DNA of 24,392 nt from Promethearchaeota archaeon (GTDB taxonomy: Archaea > Asgardarchaeota > Lokiarchaeia > Sigynarchaeales > SOKP01): NCBI GenBank assembly GCA_019894655.1, contig JAGXNZ010000328.1:1-24392 (forward strand), given 5' to 3'. A model generated the notes under the pieces. The model did not search any database. It was given only the letters and a program-made list of their open reading frames with translations, and had not been told where the DNA came from. Shown in pieces: positions 6,499 to 14,491 of this stretch. The position numbers and the translations under genes are program-made. Positions within the stretch are counted from its first letter, which is position 1, and every line of letters starts with the position of its first letter.

Positions 6499-9400
6499 TT
6501 AGTCGTGAAATGTTAAAGATTTACCACAACTGGGACAAAAATTTTGTTGAGTAGCTAAGCCATACCCACAATAAGGACAATAAGTGACTAATCCCCGAGT
6601 ATAATCATCAGATTCTGGTGATGAGCCATTATCATAATGATACTGATAGTAACTCTCAGATGGTGTTGATAGATAAGATTTTCTTTTCTTTCTAAGATAC
6701 ATTGAAACACCTAATATTAGAGCAATCACAACAACCACACTTATAATAATTAAAACTAACATTAAGTCTATGGGGAGCGATGGTTGTATTAACACAACTA
6801 TTAAGAAATCTTCAGATTCTCCTTCACTATCGAAAGCTGTTACTAATAAAAACGCTAAATAACCGTCTTGAGAGACACTATCATATTGTGAAGCAGTAGA
6901 TAATAGTTTAGGGCCAGTTATAGTGGAAAATTCCATAGTATACGGAATTATAAAACTACCAGTATGCGTATTAGAGCTCAATTCGTAAATCATCTCAGAA
7001 AAGATGTTGGTTTTAGGATTAATAGGAACTATTGTTTTATCTTCTGAGAGGGATGCAATAAAAATATTAACGGAGACAATCATCTCAGAACCATTTTGGT
7101 CTTCATATGAAACGGAATCAGTTATATTTATCCGAAAATCAAGACGGGATCCTTGTGATATTGTAAATACATGTAACCTATCCTCATCGTGAGTTTCATC
7201 AAACGTAATTGACTGAGAATTATCTATTAGGATTATGGAACTTTCTTCTATAAATTCAGGAGGATTATTGTTGATTAACGATACAATTCTTGGAGAATAC
7301 GGATTATAATAATTGGAAATAGGGTTGAAAGGCACAATATAAAAAATAGCATAACCAGGCACATCCGAAGAGGTTGGAATATAATCGTAAGAATATTCAA
7401 ATAAAGTGTTTGATAAGGGGAAAGTTTTATTAACGGTCCCTGATTCAGTGTAATAAGTTAAGGGATACATCGATAAATAAGCGGTTGCATTGTAAGCAAT
7501 ATTGTCGAGAGTAGCGTCGATATTTAGCGAATCAATGCTATTTCTTTCAATATCGGTAGTTGATATTATACTTGATATCTGGGGTACCTTACTATTATTA
7601 TAATATAAGATTTTAGACGATTTCGTGTAAGTTTGTGAGCCTATTGTTATATTTACATCAATAGTATAAGGTTTTGCATTTGGGGAAGGTAGAGTAATAG
7701 AGTGATTAATCGCGATCCCATCTGAACTTGAAATCATTTGAATCGATTCAAAATAGCTGTCGTTTTGTAGGGAAACATTAAGATAAGAATTCAGCACTGT
7801 GGAACTAACAGGAGCATCTAGGGTTTGGTTTTTTATGTAGAGCGAGATGTTTATCTGAGAGGATGGAGTGCTTTCAGAATCTACAATAATTTCTATAGAG
7901 ACATTTTCGCTCTCGAAGAAAAAATCCATTAGATTTCGAGTTAGAATTGAATGATCTTGTTTATACACTTGTGAATCGTAAAGATCTGTAATCCAATGAA
8001 GATCTCCAACTGCTACAAAACGACCTCCTCCAAACGGATTATGATCGTATGCGGCAGCGATAGTCTTACCCTCTGCTGAAGCAATTGCTTCTGCATTTCC
8101 CATAACGCTTAAGGTACTTCCGTATTCCCATGAAAATTTACTTACACCTTGAAAAATCAAAGAATTATTAAAATTTGTTATGGATTGAGTAGAAACCGTA
8201 GCTCCGACACCAATCCATTCTTCATTAGCTACATTTTCCTCATTAATCGTAATTCCTAAATCGATATACGAGAATAACTCATTAAGGTTTTCAACACATA
8301 AGTCTTGATATCGCGTCCCTAAAAACAGCAAATTTCCACCATTTTCAAAATAATTTTTCAAATTAATAAACTCTAATGGGTTATAGGGTAAGATTGGATT
8401 TTGTAATACCACTAAATCGTACTGGGCTAATCGTTCTTCAGTCAAAATAGAGTTTTCCAAATTGCTATCGTAATTAGGAGACCAAAATTCTGCTAAATAA
8501 TCTATAGAGATGTTCAGATGCGATAGATCTTCCATCCACCTGTATGAATCCATCTGGTAAAACGAAAGTTCAGGAAACCAATCGTTCAATCCATGGTAAG
8601 ATTCCATTAAAACTCTATGCTCAGGGAAACGTATATCTATTGAAATTGTAATTGTATCATATTCCCTTATACCAGATGTAATGTTTAATTCGAAAGTTTG
8701 TAAGCCAGGGGTAGCGTTTGCATTTATTTCTACTCTGAGCTTAACGAACTGAACCCCAGCGTTGTTAAAAATTATTTGAGATTTATCTAAAGATAAAGAA
8801 ATCCCATCGACATAATTCGTGTGGTTAACGTTTAAAGTATTATTAGTGCCAGATATTATCGATAAATTGAATTCTTGTACATCTCCTGGAAAATTAATTA
8901 AATCGAATGGTTTTATTGGTAACTTGTCAGGCGAAAGTTTGGCCACATCATTAATGTTTGAGAAATTTGCATTTAAATAATCTAAATACTCAAGAGATGC
9001 AGTTATATTAATAAGTCCGAACCCAGATTTCATGAATTCAGAATCATCAGTATTAGCTAAATCTTGAGCCCCCTCTAATAGCGCAATCCTTGCAGTTTCA
9101 GGCGAGATCGATGGATACGCTTGTTTCATAATAGCTAACGCACCAGCGACAATAGGGCATGCCATACTCGTTCCACTTAAAGGAATATAATCCGCATCAC
9201 CTGAAAAATCGAAGAATCCTCCAAGAAATCGATTTCTATCAGAAATAATTGATTCTGGAGCCTCGGTCGATATAATATTTACTCCCGGAGCAACAACATC
9301 AAGATAACCTAGATAGGATAAAGATGGACCCCAACTACTAAAGGAAGCTAAATTGTTACTGCTATCTGTAGCTCCCACAGAAATGACATCAATGCCTGAT

Positions 9401-10452
9401 GCTGGAGAACCTCCCGAAAAGTATTCCGGTCCAGAATTACCTGCTGAAGATACGGTTATTACCCCATTTTCGGTAACACTTGCAAGCGCTAGTATCATTG
9501 GATCACTTGCAATAGGGTATCTATCTCCAAAACTCATAGAAATAATATCAGCGTTAGCAGTGTTAGCACTCCATTCAATAGCACTAATAATATCTCCTTC
9601 TTCTAATCCAGTAGCATCTCCCGCTCTAGCGTTTATTAACGAGACTCCAGGAGCAACTCCTTTATACAACCCTCCTGAACCACCACCGTTGCCTCCAATG
9701 ATTCCTGCGACATGAGTTCCATGACCGACTAAATCATCATAATCGTTGTAATCTAGAACACTCTCGTTTGAAACGAAATTTCTATTCATTGTTAAGTTTA
9801 AGTCAGGATGATCATAGATTCCCGTATCGATGACTGCAACTCTCACACCGGTGCCATCAAAAGCTAAGTGTTCGGCACCTATTGCAGGTAACCACCAATT
9901 AGAATAGAAATCTGCGTTCAAAGCACTTGAACTAGGAAACTCATTTTGAAAATAAGGAAAAATGTAATTTCGGGATTTATAAACCTTTTTTAAGGTGCTA
10001 AAAGATTTCAATGTTTCAATCTTGGAAGTTAATTCACTTGATTGGCATTTAATGTAAACAGCCGGTATAATATCGTAATTATCTAAAATTACATAATCTT
10101 CTAACACTTTATCTATGAATTCGATTCTTTCCGATTTTGAAGTTGTTTCCTCAAAAAGCATTATAGTTTTTATTTCGGTGACCCCATTCTGCTCTTGCGT
10201 TGCTAATTCTTTAATTAATAAATCATCAAAGATAAGATTATCTTTATTGATAGGCGGATTTGAATCACTTACATAATTGATTGCACTGTTGGATTTGAAA
10301 ATAGGTAATTCATTAGCGTTCAATTCTAAACGATTAAGATAAGGAGGATTTTCGTTAAAAATTATACCACTTCCCCAAATAGGGCTAACAACGGAACTGA
10401 TTAAAAAGAAACTAATTAGTAATAAATTACTTTTACTCCGAATATAATTCAT
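6499..10452 (-). CDS. Secreted, membrane-anchored subtilisin-like protease with site-1-protease-like domain order and cytosolic zinc ribbon
   Basis: A 1317-residue serine endopeptidase of family S8. Domains: signal peptide (about 1-28), propeptide (about 90-170), catalytic domain with D209 (VAVIDTG), H244 (GHGTHVAG), oxyanion N339 (AGNSGP) and S429 (GTSMACP). A beta-sandwich (about 515-610) and a GATase/ThuA-like domain (about 610-848) follow. The latter opens with HRVLMESYHGL and ends with GGGRFVAVGD. Then come about 380 residues of Asn/Ser/Thr-rich beta domains, a transmembrane helix (about 1228-1253), a basic stop, and a cytosolic tail closing with a zinc ribbon (C1292, C1295, C1306, C1309). 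Many NxS/T sequons stud the outer part. The order protease, beta domain, GATase-like domain, membrane anchor matches eukaryotic site-1 protease, as remembered. ATG at 10452 is chosen; a TTG at 10461 would add three residues. Substrate unknown. Confidence 0.92.
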   Translation of the reverse strand: MNYIRSKSNLLLISFFLISSVVSPIWGSGIIFNENPPYLNRLELNANELPIFKSNSAINYVSDSNPPINKDNLIFDDLLIKELATQEQNGVTEIKTIMLFEETTSKSERIEFIDKVLEDYVILDNYDIIPAVYIKCQSSELTSKIETLKSFSTLKKVYKSRNYIFPYFQNEFPSSSALNADFYSNWWLPAIGAEHLAFDGTGVRVAVIDTGIYDHPDLNLTMNRNFVSNESVLDYNDYDDLVGHGTHVAGIIGGNGGGSGGLYKGVAPGVSLINARAGDATGLEEGDIISAIEWSANTANADIISMSFGDRYPIASDPMILALASVTENGVITVSSAGNSGPEYFSGGSPASGIDVISVGATDSSNNLASFSSWGPSLSYLGYLDVVAPGVNIISTEAPESIISDRNRFLGGFFDFSGDADYIPLSGTSMACPIVAGALAIMKQAYPSISPETARIALLEGAQDLANTDDSEFMKSGFGLINITASLEYLDYLNANFSNINDVAKLSPDKLPIKPFDLINFPGDVQEFNLSIISGTNNTLNVNHTNYVDGISLSLDKSQIIFNNAGVQFVKLRVEINANATPGLQTFELNITSGIREYDTITISIDIRFPEHRVLMESYHGLNDWFPELSFYQMDSYRWMEDLSHLNISIDYLAEFWSPNYDSNLENSILTEERLAQYDLVVLQNPILPYNPLEFINLKNYFENGGNLLFLGTRYQDLCVENLNELFSYIDLGITINEENVANEEWIGVGATVSTQSITNFNNSLIFQGVSKFSWEYGSTLSVMGNAEAIASAEGKTIAAAYDHNPFGGGRFVAVGDLHWITDLYDSQVYKQDHSILTRNLMDFFFESENVSIEIIVDSESTPSSQINISLYIKNQTLDAPVSSTVLNSYLNVSLQNDSYFESIQMISSSDGIAINHSITLPSPNAKPYTIDVNITIGSQTYTKSSKILYYNNSKVPQISSIISTTDIERNSIDSLNIDATLDNIAYNATAYLSMYPLTYYTESGTVNKTFPLSNTLFEYSYDYIPTSSDVPGYAIFYIVPFNPISNYYNPYSPRIVSLINNNPPEFIEESSIILIDNSQSITFDETHDEDRLHVFTISQGSRLDFRINITDSVSYEDQNGSEMIVSVNIFIASLSEDKTIVPINPKTNIFSEMIYELSSNTHTGSFIIPYTMEFSTITGPKLLSTASQYDSVSQDGYLAFLLVTAFDSEGESEDFLIVVLIQPSLPIDLMLVLIIISVVVVIALILGVSMYLRKKRKSYLSTPSESYYQYHYDNGSSPESDDYTRGLVTYCPYCGYGLATQQNFCPSCGKSLTFHD

Positions 10453-10600
10453 ACTCTTCAAGTATTAAATTAGTTATTTATTTCTAACTTTAATAGTTAA
10501 AAAACCATAATTTTTTTTAGAAAACCATTATTATTTAAATCTACAGCTAACGATAATTAATGTTTGAAATAAGAATACTCTGATAAAAAATTAAAACCAG

Positions 10601-10702
10601 GGGGCTGTGGATTAGTCGAAGATCGTTCGCTTGGCATGCGAAAGGCCGGGGGTTCAATAAACTGCGGGAATTACCCGTAATATGAAAATCCCCCCAGCTC
10701 CA
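10601..10702 (+). tRNA. tRNA-Ala (anticodon GGC) with a 30-base intron in the T-loop
   Basis: The acceptor stem GGGGCTG/CAGCTCC has the G3:U70 wobble pair that defines alanine tRNAs. D stem GATT/GATC, anticodon stem TTCGC/GCGAA with loop TTGGCAT (anticodon GGC at 10633-10635), variable loop AGGCC, T stem GGGGG/CCCCC, discriminator A at 10702, no encoded CCA. The T-loop is interrupted; removing 10659-10688 restores a normal 7-base loop TTCAATT. The D-loop is only 7 bases (AGTCGAA) and has one G where G18-G19 are expected. A T run (10706-10710) follows. Confidence 0.92.
10659..10688 (+). other. Archaeal tRNA intron at position 59/60 with bulge-helix-bulge
   Basis: Exon TTCA (10653-10656) pairs with intron TGAA (10683-10686) to give the 4-bp central helix. 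The 3-base bulges are ATA (cut AT|A) and AAT (cut AA|T). The intron folds into a TGCGGG/CCCGTA hairpin with loop AATTA. Cutting two bases into each bulge, as archaeal splicing endonuclease does, leaves a standard T-loop. The inner helix has a small internal loop near the first bulge, so the motif is slightly relaxed. Confidence 0.8.
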
Positions 10703-10712
10703 CTATTTTTAT
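10703..10712 (+). terminator. T-run terminator after tRNA-Ala
   Basis: CTATTTTTATT right behind the discriminator base is a typical short T-rich terminator of an archaeal tRNA gene. Confidence 0.45.
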
Positions 10713-10785
10713 TCTCTTGTTAGTTATAATTCCTATGTTATTTGAATAAGGAATTAGATTTGTGTTTTAAGATAATTAAATAGTA

Positions 10786-10805
10786 CGTGAAATCGGGATT
10801 TCACG
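10786..10805 (+). promoter_or_regulatory. Perfect inverted repeat upstream of the deformylase gene
   Basis: CGTGAAATC, GG, GATTTCACG: two exact 9-base arms around a 2-base centre, 82 bases before the deformylase ATG and 83 bases after the tRNA. This could be an operator for a dimeric regulator or a hairpin in the leader or tRNA trailer. No T run follows directly, so a terminator is less likely. Confidence 0.4.
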
Positions 10806-10887
10806 ATCTAAAATTTTTCTACCATGTAACTATAATACGATAGATGCGATCTGAAAATTATTAATAATTATTGTATTTGAAATTAAT

Positions 10888-11394
10888 ATGCCACTAAGAG
10901 AAATATTACTACTAGGGAATCCACAATTAAGAGTAAAATCAACTGAAGTAAAGCAGTTCAATGACGAGTACGAAGCAAATTTAGAAGATTTAAAAGATAC
11001 TTTACTCTATCTACAAAAAACGAGAAAGATTGGCAGAGCTATAGCCGCTCCACAAATTGGCTGGAGGAAAAACGTTATCGTTTTTAACTTGCCCGATCGT
11101 TCATTTGTAATGGTGAATCCTAAGATTTTATCCAAAAGCAGAGAAATTATAGAAGTATGGGATAGTTGTTTTTGTTTTGATATTGCTTTTTTCATTAAAA
11201 TTGAAAGATTTAAAGAAATTAAGGTAAAATACCTGAATAAAGAGGGAACTACTAAAGTGGAAACATTCGGTGATGATTTCTCTGAACTGATTCAACATGA
11301 AATTGATCACCTGAATGGAATATTAGCTACTGATCATTTAAAAAATCCAAAACAAATCGTAATGAGACATGAGTGGGAACAGAGGTTTAAGTAA
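10888..11394 (+). CDS. def: Peptide deformylase-like metallohydrolase
   Basis: Family members remove N-formyl groups from peptides using an Fe/Zn ion held by Cys and two His. Three motifs appear in this 168-residue protein: GRAIAAPQIGW (49-59, with the oxyanion Gln Q56), a divergent motif II WDSCFCF where the EGCLS consensus is mostly lost but the metal-ligand Cys (C94) remains, and HEIDHLNG (137-144) with ligands H137, H141 and catalytic E138. The metal site is thus complete. Archaea start proteins with unformylated Met, so a true deformylase role is doubtful; another amide or N-formyl substrate is likely. The racemase-like gene begins one base after its stop, and an inverted repeat lies upstream. 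Confidence 0.88.
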   Translation: MPLREILLLGNPQLRVKSTEVKQFNDEYEANLEDLKDTLLYLQKTRKIGRAIAAPQIGWRKNVIVFNLPDRSFVMVNPKILSKSREIIEVWDSCFCFDIAFFIKIERFKEIKVKYLNKEGTTKVETFGDDFSELIQHEIDHLNGILATDHLKNPKQIVMRHEWEQRFK

Positions 11395-11395
11395 A

Positions 11396-12076
11396 ATGAA
11401 AAAAATTGGTATTTTAGGTGGTATGTCATATGAATCAACAATAAAATATTATGACCTGATTCTTCAAAAGTATTATGATAATTACAATGATTATAACTAC
11501 CCAGAAATCCTAATTTATAGTTTAAATTTTCAAAAAGTTATCAATTATGAATTAGGTAATGATAAACCAAAATATATAGACTATTTAATGAGTGGGATTA
11601 ACTCATTACAAAGGGGTGGCGTTGATTTCATAATAATGGCTGCAAATTCCCCCCACGCAGTCTACGATGACTTAATTCAAAAAACGAATTTGTCAATACT
11701 AAGTATAGTCGATGCTACGGCAGAAAAAGCACAAGAAATGGGATTAAAGAAACTATTATTAATTGGTATTAAATTTACAATGCAATCTTCTTTTTACCAA
11801 CGAATCTTCGAAAACTCTGGTATGCAAGTGATAACTCCTGTGGATATCGAACAAGACTTGATTGATAAAATTATTTTTAACGAATTAGTAATTGGGAAAT
11901 TTAAAAGCGAGAGCAAACAGAAGTTGTTGAATATTATCCATAACTATAAAGTAGATGGTGCAATTTTGGGATGTACTGAACTACCGCTGATTCTTCACAA
12001 AAATGATACTACCACTAAATTACTTGATACTATTGAAATACATGTAGAAGCAGCATTAAAATATGCAATGAAATAG
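11396..12076 (+). CDS. Aspartate/glutamate racemase family protein lacking the first catalytic Cys
   Basis: A 226-residue member of the cofactor-independent Asp/Glu/hydantoin racemase family, which moves a proton between two cysteines. IGILGGMSYEST (4-15) and the second catalytic motif ILGCTELPL with C193 are intact. In the first motif, usually CNTxH, the Cys is Ala83 (AANSPHAVYDD). Racemases with a single Cys are known in the family (for example YgeA with Thr there) and act on one enantiomer poorly or not at all, so this may be a restricted racemase, a lyase-like or an inactive protein. The ATG at 11396 matches the conserved N-terminus; the frame extends back into the deformylase gene but that part is not conserved-looking. 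Translationally coupled to the deformylase (one-base gap). Confidence 0.85.
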   Translation: MKKIGILGGMSYESTIKYYDLILQKYYDNYNDYNYPEILIYSLNFQKVINYELGNDKPKYIDYLMSGINSLQRGGVDFIIMAANSPHAVYDDLIQKTNLSILSIVDATAEKAQEMGLKKLLLIGIKFTMQSSFYQRIFENSGMQVITPVDIEQDLIDKIIFNELVIGKFKSESKQKLLNIIHNYKVDGAILGCTELPLILHKNDTTTKLLDTIEIHVEAALKYAMK

Positions 12077-12122
12077 AAAACTGTTTTTCTACTTTTATTT
12101 TAAAGATATTTTTTTCCTTTTT
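12075..12122 (+). terminator. Weak hairpin and T-rich terminator after the racemase-like gene
   Basis: AGAAAA (12075-12080) and TTTTCT (12085-12090) can pair around CTGT, followed by several T tracts up to 12122. This is consistent with transcript end before the MFS gene. Confidence 0.4.
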
Positions 12123-12186
12123 TATGACCTCTGGAAGTTTTTTTAAATCCCTAACGCTATTTTATAATTAACATAATAATGTTTTA

Positions 12187-14469
12187 TTGGTAATTTCTAT
12201 ACCAGGCTTTAAACTTACGAGAATAAAAGTAAAGGACTTAACTCCAATTATTTTAGTCATGCTGTTATTATTTGTGTCAATAGCATGCGCAAATATGTTA
12301 ATCCCGAGTTATGGGGTAATTCGAATAGAATTTAATATCCCTGAAGCATTAATCGCAATTCCAGATTCTTTCTTCTTGTTAACTAGTGCTACATTTGCTT
12401 TAATCTGGGGATATTACACTGATAGAATTGATAGAACAAAAGTGATTATCGCTGGTGCGTTCTCATGGACATTTGGAATGATATTAACGGGTTTTTCTAC
12501 AAATTTCTTATTATTACTAATCTCAAGGATGGTTAGTGGAATTGGATTAGGATGTGTTATACCTGTAGGTTACTCCATAATTTCAGACGCTATCCCACCT
12601 GATGAGAGATCTGGATGGTTTGGGACGCTTGCAGTCCTGAGTTCAATATCTAATGGAGTTGGTCAGGGATTATCTTCATTTATAGGACCGATATTAGGTT
12701 GGAGATTTCCCTTTTTTTTCCTATCTGGAATCAGCACTGGAATTGTTGTTCTATTATTTTTTGTTAAAATACCCCAACGCGGAGCCAGCGAGAATGAGTT
12801 ATTAGATATGGTTGATTTGAATTTAGAATATAGTTATAAAATCTCTAAAAAAGATTTAGCACAGATTTTAACAAAAAAAACCAACAAATACCTTATTATA
12901 CAGGGACTTTTTGCTATTATTCCAGGAACATTATTAGTTTATTTCATGACTTCGATGCTTTCAACTCATTACTTCAGCATATTGCCTAATGAAATTCGAC
13001 TTCAAACCGCTACTATATTTGCTGGTTTATTAGGGATTGGATATTTACTTGGAAACGTAATTATGTCTTATGTTGGAGATATGTTATTTAGAAAAAATAA
13101 AAAAAATCGGACTCGGTTAGCTACTGCTTGTATGATACTCAGTATTCCATTTGTATTAGTTACTCTTTTTTCTATTCAACCTATTGATAATACATTAGTT
13201 ACTAATTTAAGTTATCCCATCCCAATCCCTACAGAAGAGATTGTTTCCTATGTTATAATGACAATAATCGAAATATTTCAACTTTATCCAAATTATATTT
13301 ATTATTTTGTATTTGGTTTTATAGGAGCGGTGTTAAGTACAGGTTGGGTCTCGAATAAGAATGCCGTAATGGTAGATGTTAATCTACCTGAGCATAAGGG
13401 AACATCTACCTCTTTTTTCAGCCTCGCAGAACAAGTAGGGAAAGGGGTAACTTTATTGCTTTCATTTACATTGATATCTTTTTTTGGAAGTGTAATCAAC
13501 ATGATGATTTTTGCAGTCTTTCTCTGGGTACCTTCAGCCTTATTATGGTATCTGGCAGGTAGATCAGTTGAGAATGATATGAATGTTAAATCAAGAATTC
13601 TGTCTGAAAGGAAACAAGTAAATTTAATTGATTACATATTCGAATTAGAAATCCAGATGGACAGAGCTACCCAAAAAGTGCAAGATTCAAAATATTACAT
13701 ACTAACAGATCAAGCGAAGTTTAGTAAGTTGCTTGATGAAGCAATAATAATACTCAATTATTGCGAAAAAGAAGGAGAATATAGGAGTATTACCAAAATC
13801 GAGAATAGAGCTCGAAAATTAAATGTTAAAGCAAACTCAATAAAGTCTATGACTAATCAAATATTCAAAATTCTTAATGTAGAGGATTTATCTGCAAAAG
13901 AAATTGATATGCTTAATGAAGATCTTAGACAAATCATTCTGAAAATATCTGAAGGAGAAAGAAGCACATTTGGGGACCTCCAGATTTTATATGAAGATGC
14001 TTATTTAAAAATAATTGAAGCTCGATTGTTAAGGAATACTGATCTGATTAAAAGTAAAGGAAAAATACAGGATGCTCTAAAAATTTACTATAGAGTTAGA
14101 AATTTATTGAATGAACGTTTGGAAATCATAACTGAATCCACCGATATGTCAGAAGAAGATAAATTTGTAAATGAAAAAGAGCGGGAACTACTAGAAAAAA
14201 CCTCTAATGCATTGGCAGCAACTAATACTCTAAAAAACGAGATCAAAGGAATTTTTAAGAAATTAGAAGAGAAGGGGATTAGAGAAAAGGATTTAAGAAA
14301 AATCTCGGATTTGACATATGAATACCATGTCAATCTTTATGACGTAATTGTAGATACATTTGGCCAAGATCGAAGAACAAAGGACATTATATTGGGAATA
14401 CTTGAAGAAATCGATGCAATTTTTAACGATTACGATAAATTAAAAGAGCTAGAATTGAAAGTATTTTAA
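12187..14469 (+). CDS. MFS transporter with long C-terminal cytosolic helical domain
   Basis: A secondary transporter of the major facilitator superfamily in the cell membrane. Twelve hydrophobic segments lie between residues 18 and 460, with the family's motif A between TM2 and TM3 (GYYTDRIDRTKVI, 75-87), SRMVSGIGLG in TM4 and a PPDERSGWFG loop. The overall look recalls Spinster-type carriers, but substrate cannot be told. Unusually, about 300 further residues (460-760) follow the last span. They are highly charged, helix-rich and coiled-coil-like, with no recognisable domain, so the protein is almost twice the usual MFS length of about 400-450. The extension presumably hangs in the cytosol and could sense or bind a partner. 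Start is TTG at 12187; the ATG at 12179 is out of frame. Confidence 0.85.
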   Translation: MVISIPGFKLTRIKVKDLTPIILVMLLLFVSIACANMLIPSYGVIRIEFNIPEALIAIPDSFFLLTSATFALIWGYYTDRIDRTKVIIAGAFSWTFGMILTGFSTNFLLLLISRMVSGIGLGCVIPVGYSIISDAIPPDERSGWFGTLAVLSSISNGVGQGLSSFIGPILGWRFPFFFLSGISTGIVVLLFFVKIPQRGASENELLDMVDLNLEYSYKISKKDLAQILTKKTNKYLIIQGLFAIIPGTLLVYFMTSMLSTHYFSILPNEIRLQTATIFAGLLGIGYLLGNVIMSYVGDMLFRKNKKNRTRLATACMILSIPFVLVTLFSIQPIDNTLVTNLSYPIPIPTEEIVSYVIMTIIEIFQLYPNYIYYFVFGFIGAVLSTGWVSNKNAVMVDVNLPEHKGTSTSFFSLAEQVGKGVTLLLSFTLISFFGSVINMMIFAVFLWVPSALLWYLAGRSVENDMNVKSRILSERKQVNLIDYIFELEIQMDRATQKVQDSKYYILTDQAKFSKLLDEAIIILNYCEKEGEYRSITKIENRARKLNVKANSIKSMTNQIFKILNVEDLSAKEIDMLNEDLRQIILKISEGERSTFGDLQILYEDAYLKIIEARLLRNTDLIKSKGKIQDALKIYYRVRNLLNERLEIITESTDMSEEDKFVNEKERELLEKTSNALAATNTLKNEIKGIFKKLEEKGIREKDLRKISDLTYEYHVNLYDVIVDTFGQDRRTKDIILGILEEIDAIFNDYDKLKELELKVF

Positions 14470-14491
14470 AATAAACAATTTATCTTTATCT

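Noticed and set aside
9353..9715. 120-codon open frame antisense to the subtilase catalytic domain
   Set aside because: It mirrors codons of a strongly conserved protease region, starts without a ribosome site and gives a protein of odd, Pro-rich composition. It is a shadow of the real gene.
10452..10461. TTG start adding three residues to the subtilase
   Set aside because: The ATG at 10452 directly precedes a good signal peptide; TTG is possible but not needed. Kept only as an alternative.
10601..10702. tRNA-Ala as a broken pseudogene because the T-arm is interrupted
   Set aside because: The inserted 30 bases have a bulge-helix-bulge at their ends and their removal restores a standard T-loop, and the other stems are fully paired, including G3:U70.
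11369..11395. Upstream ATG giving nine extra residues on the racemase homologue
   Set aside because: It lies within the deformylase C-terminal codons, while the conserved N-terminus (KKIGILGG) begins at the ATG at 11396.
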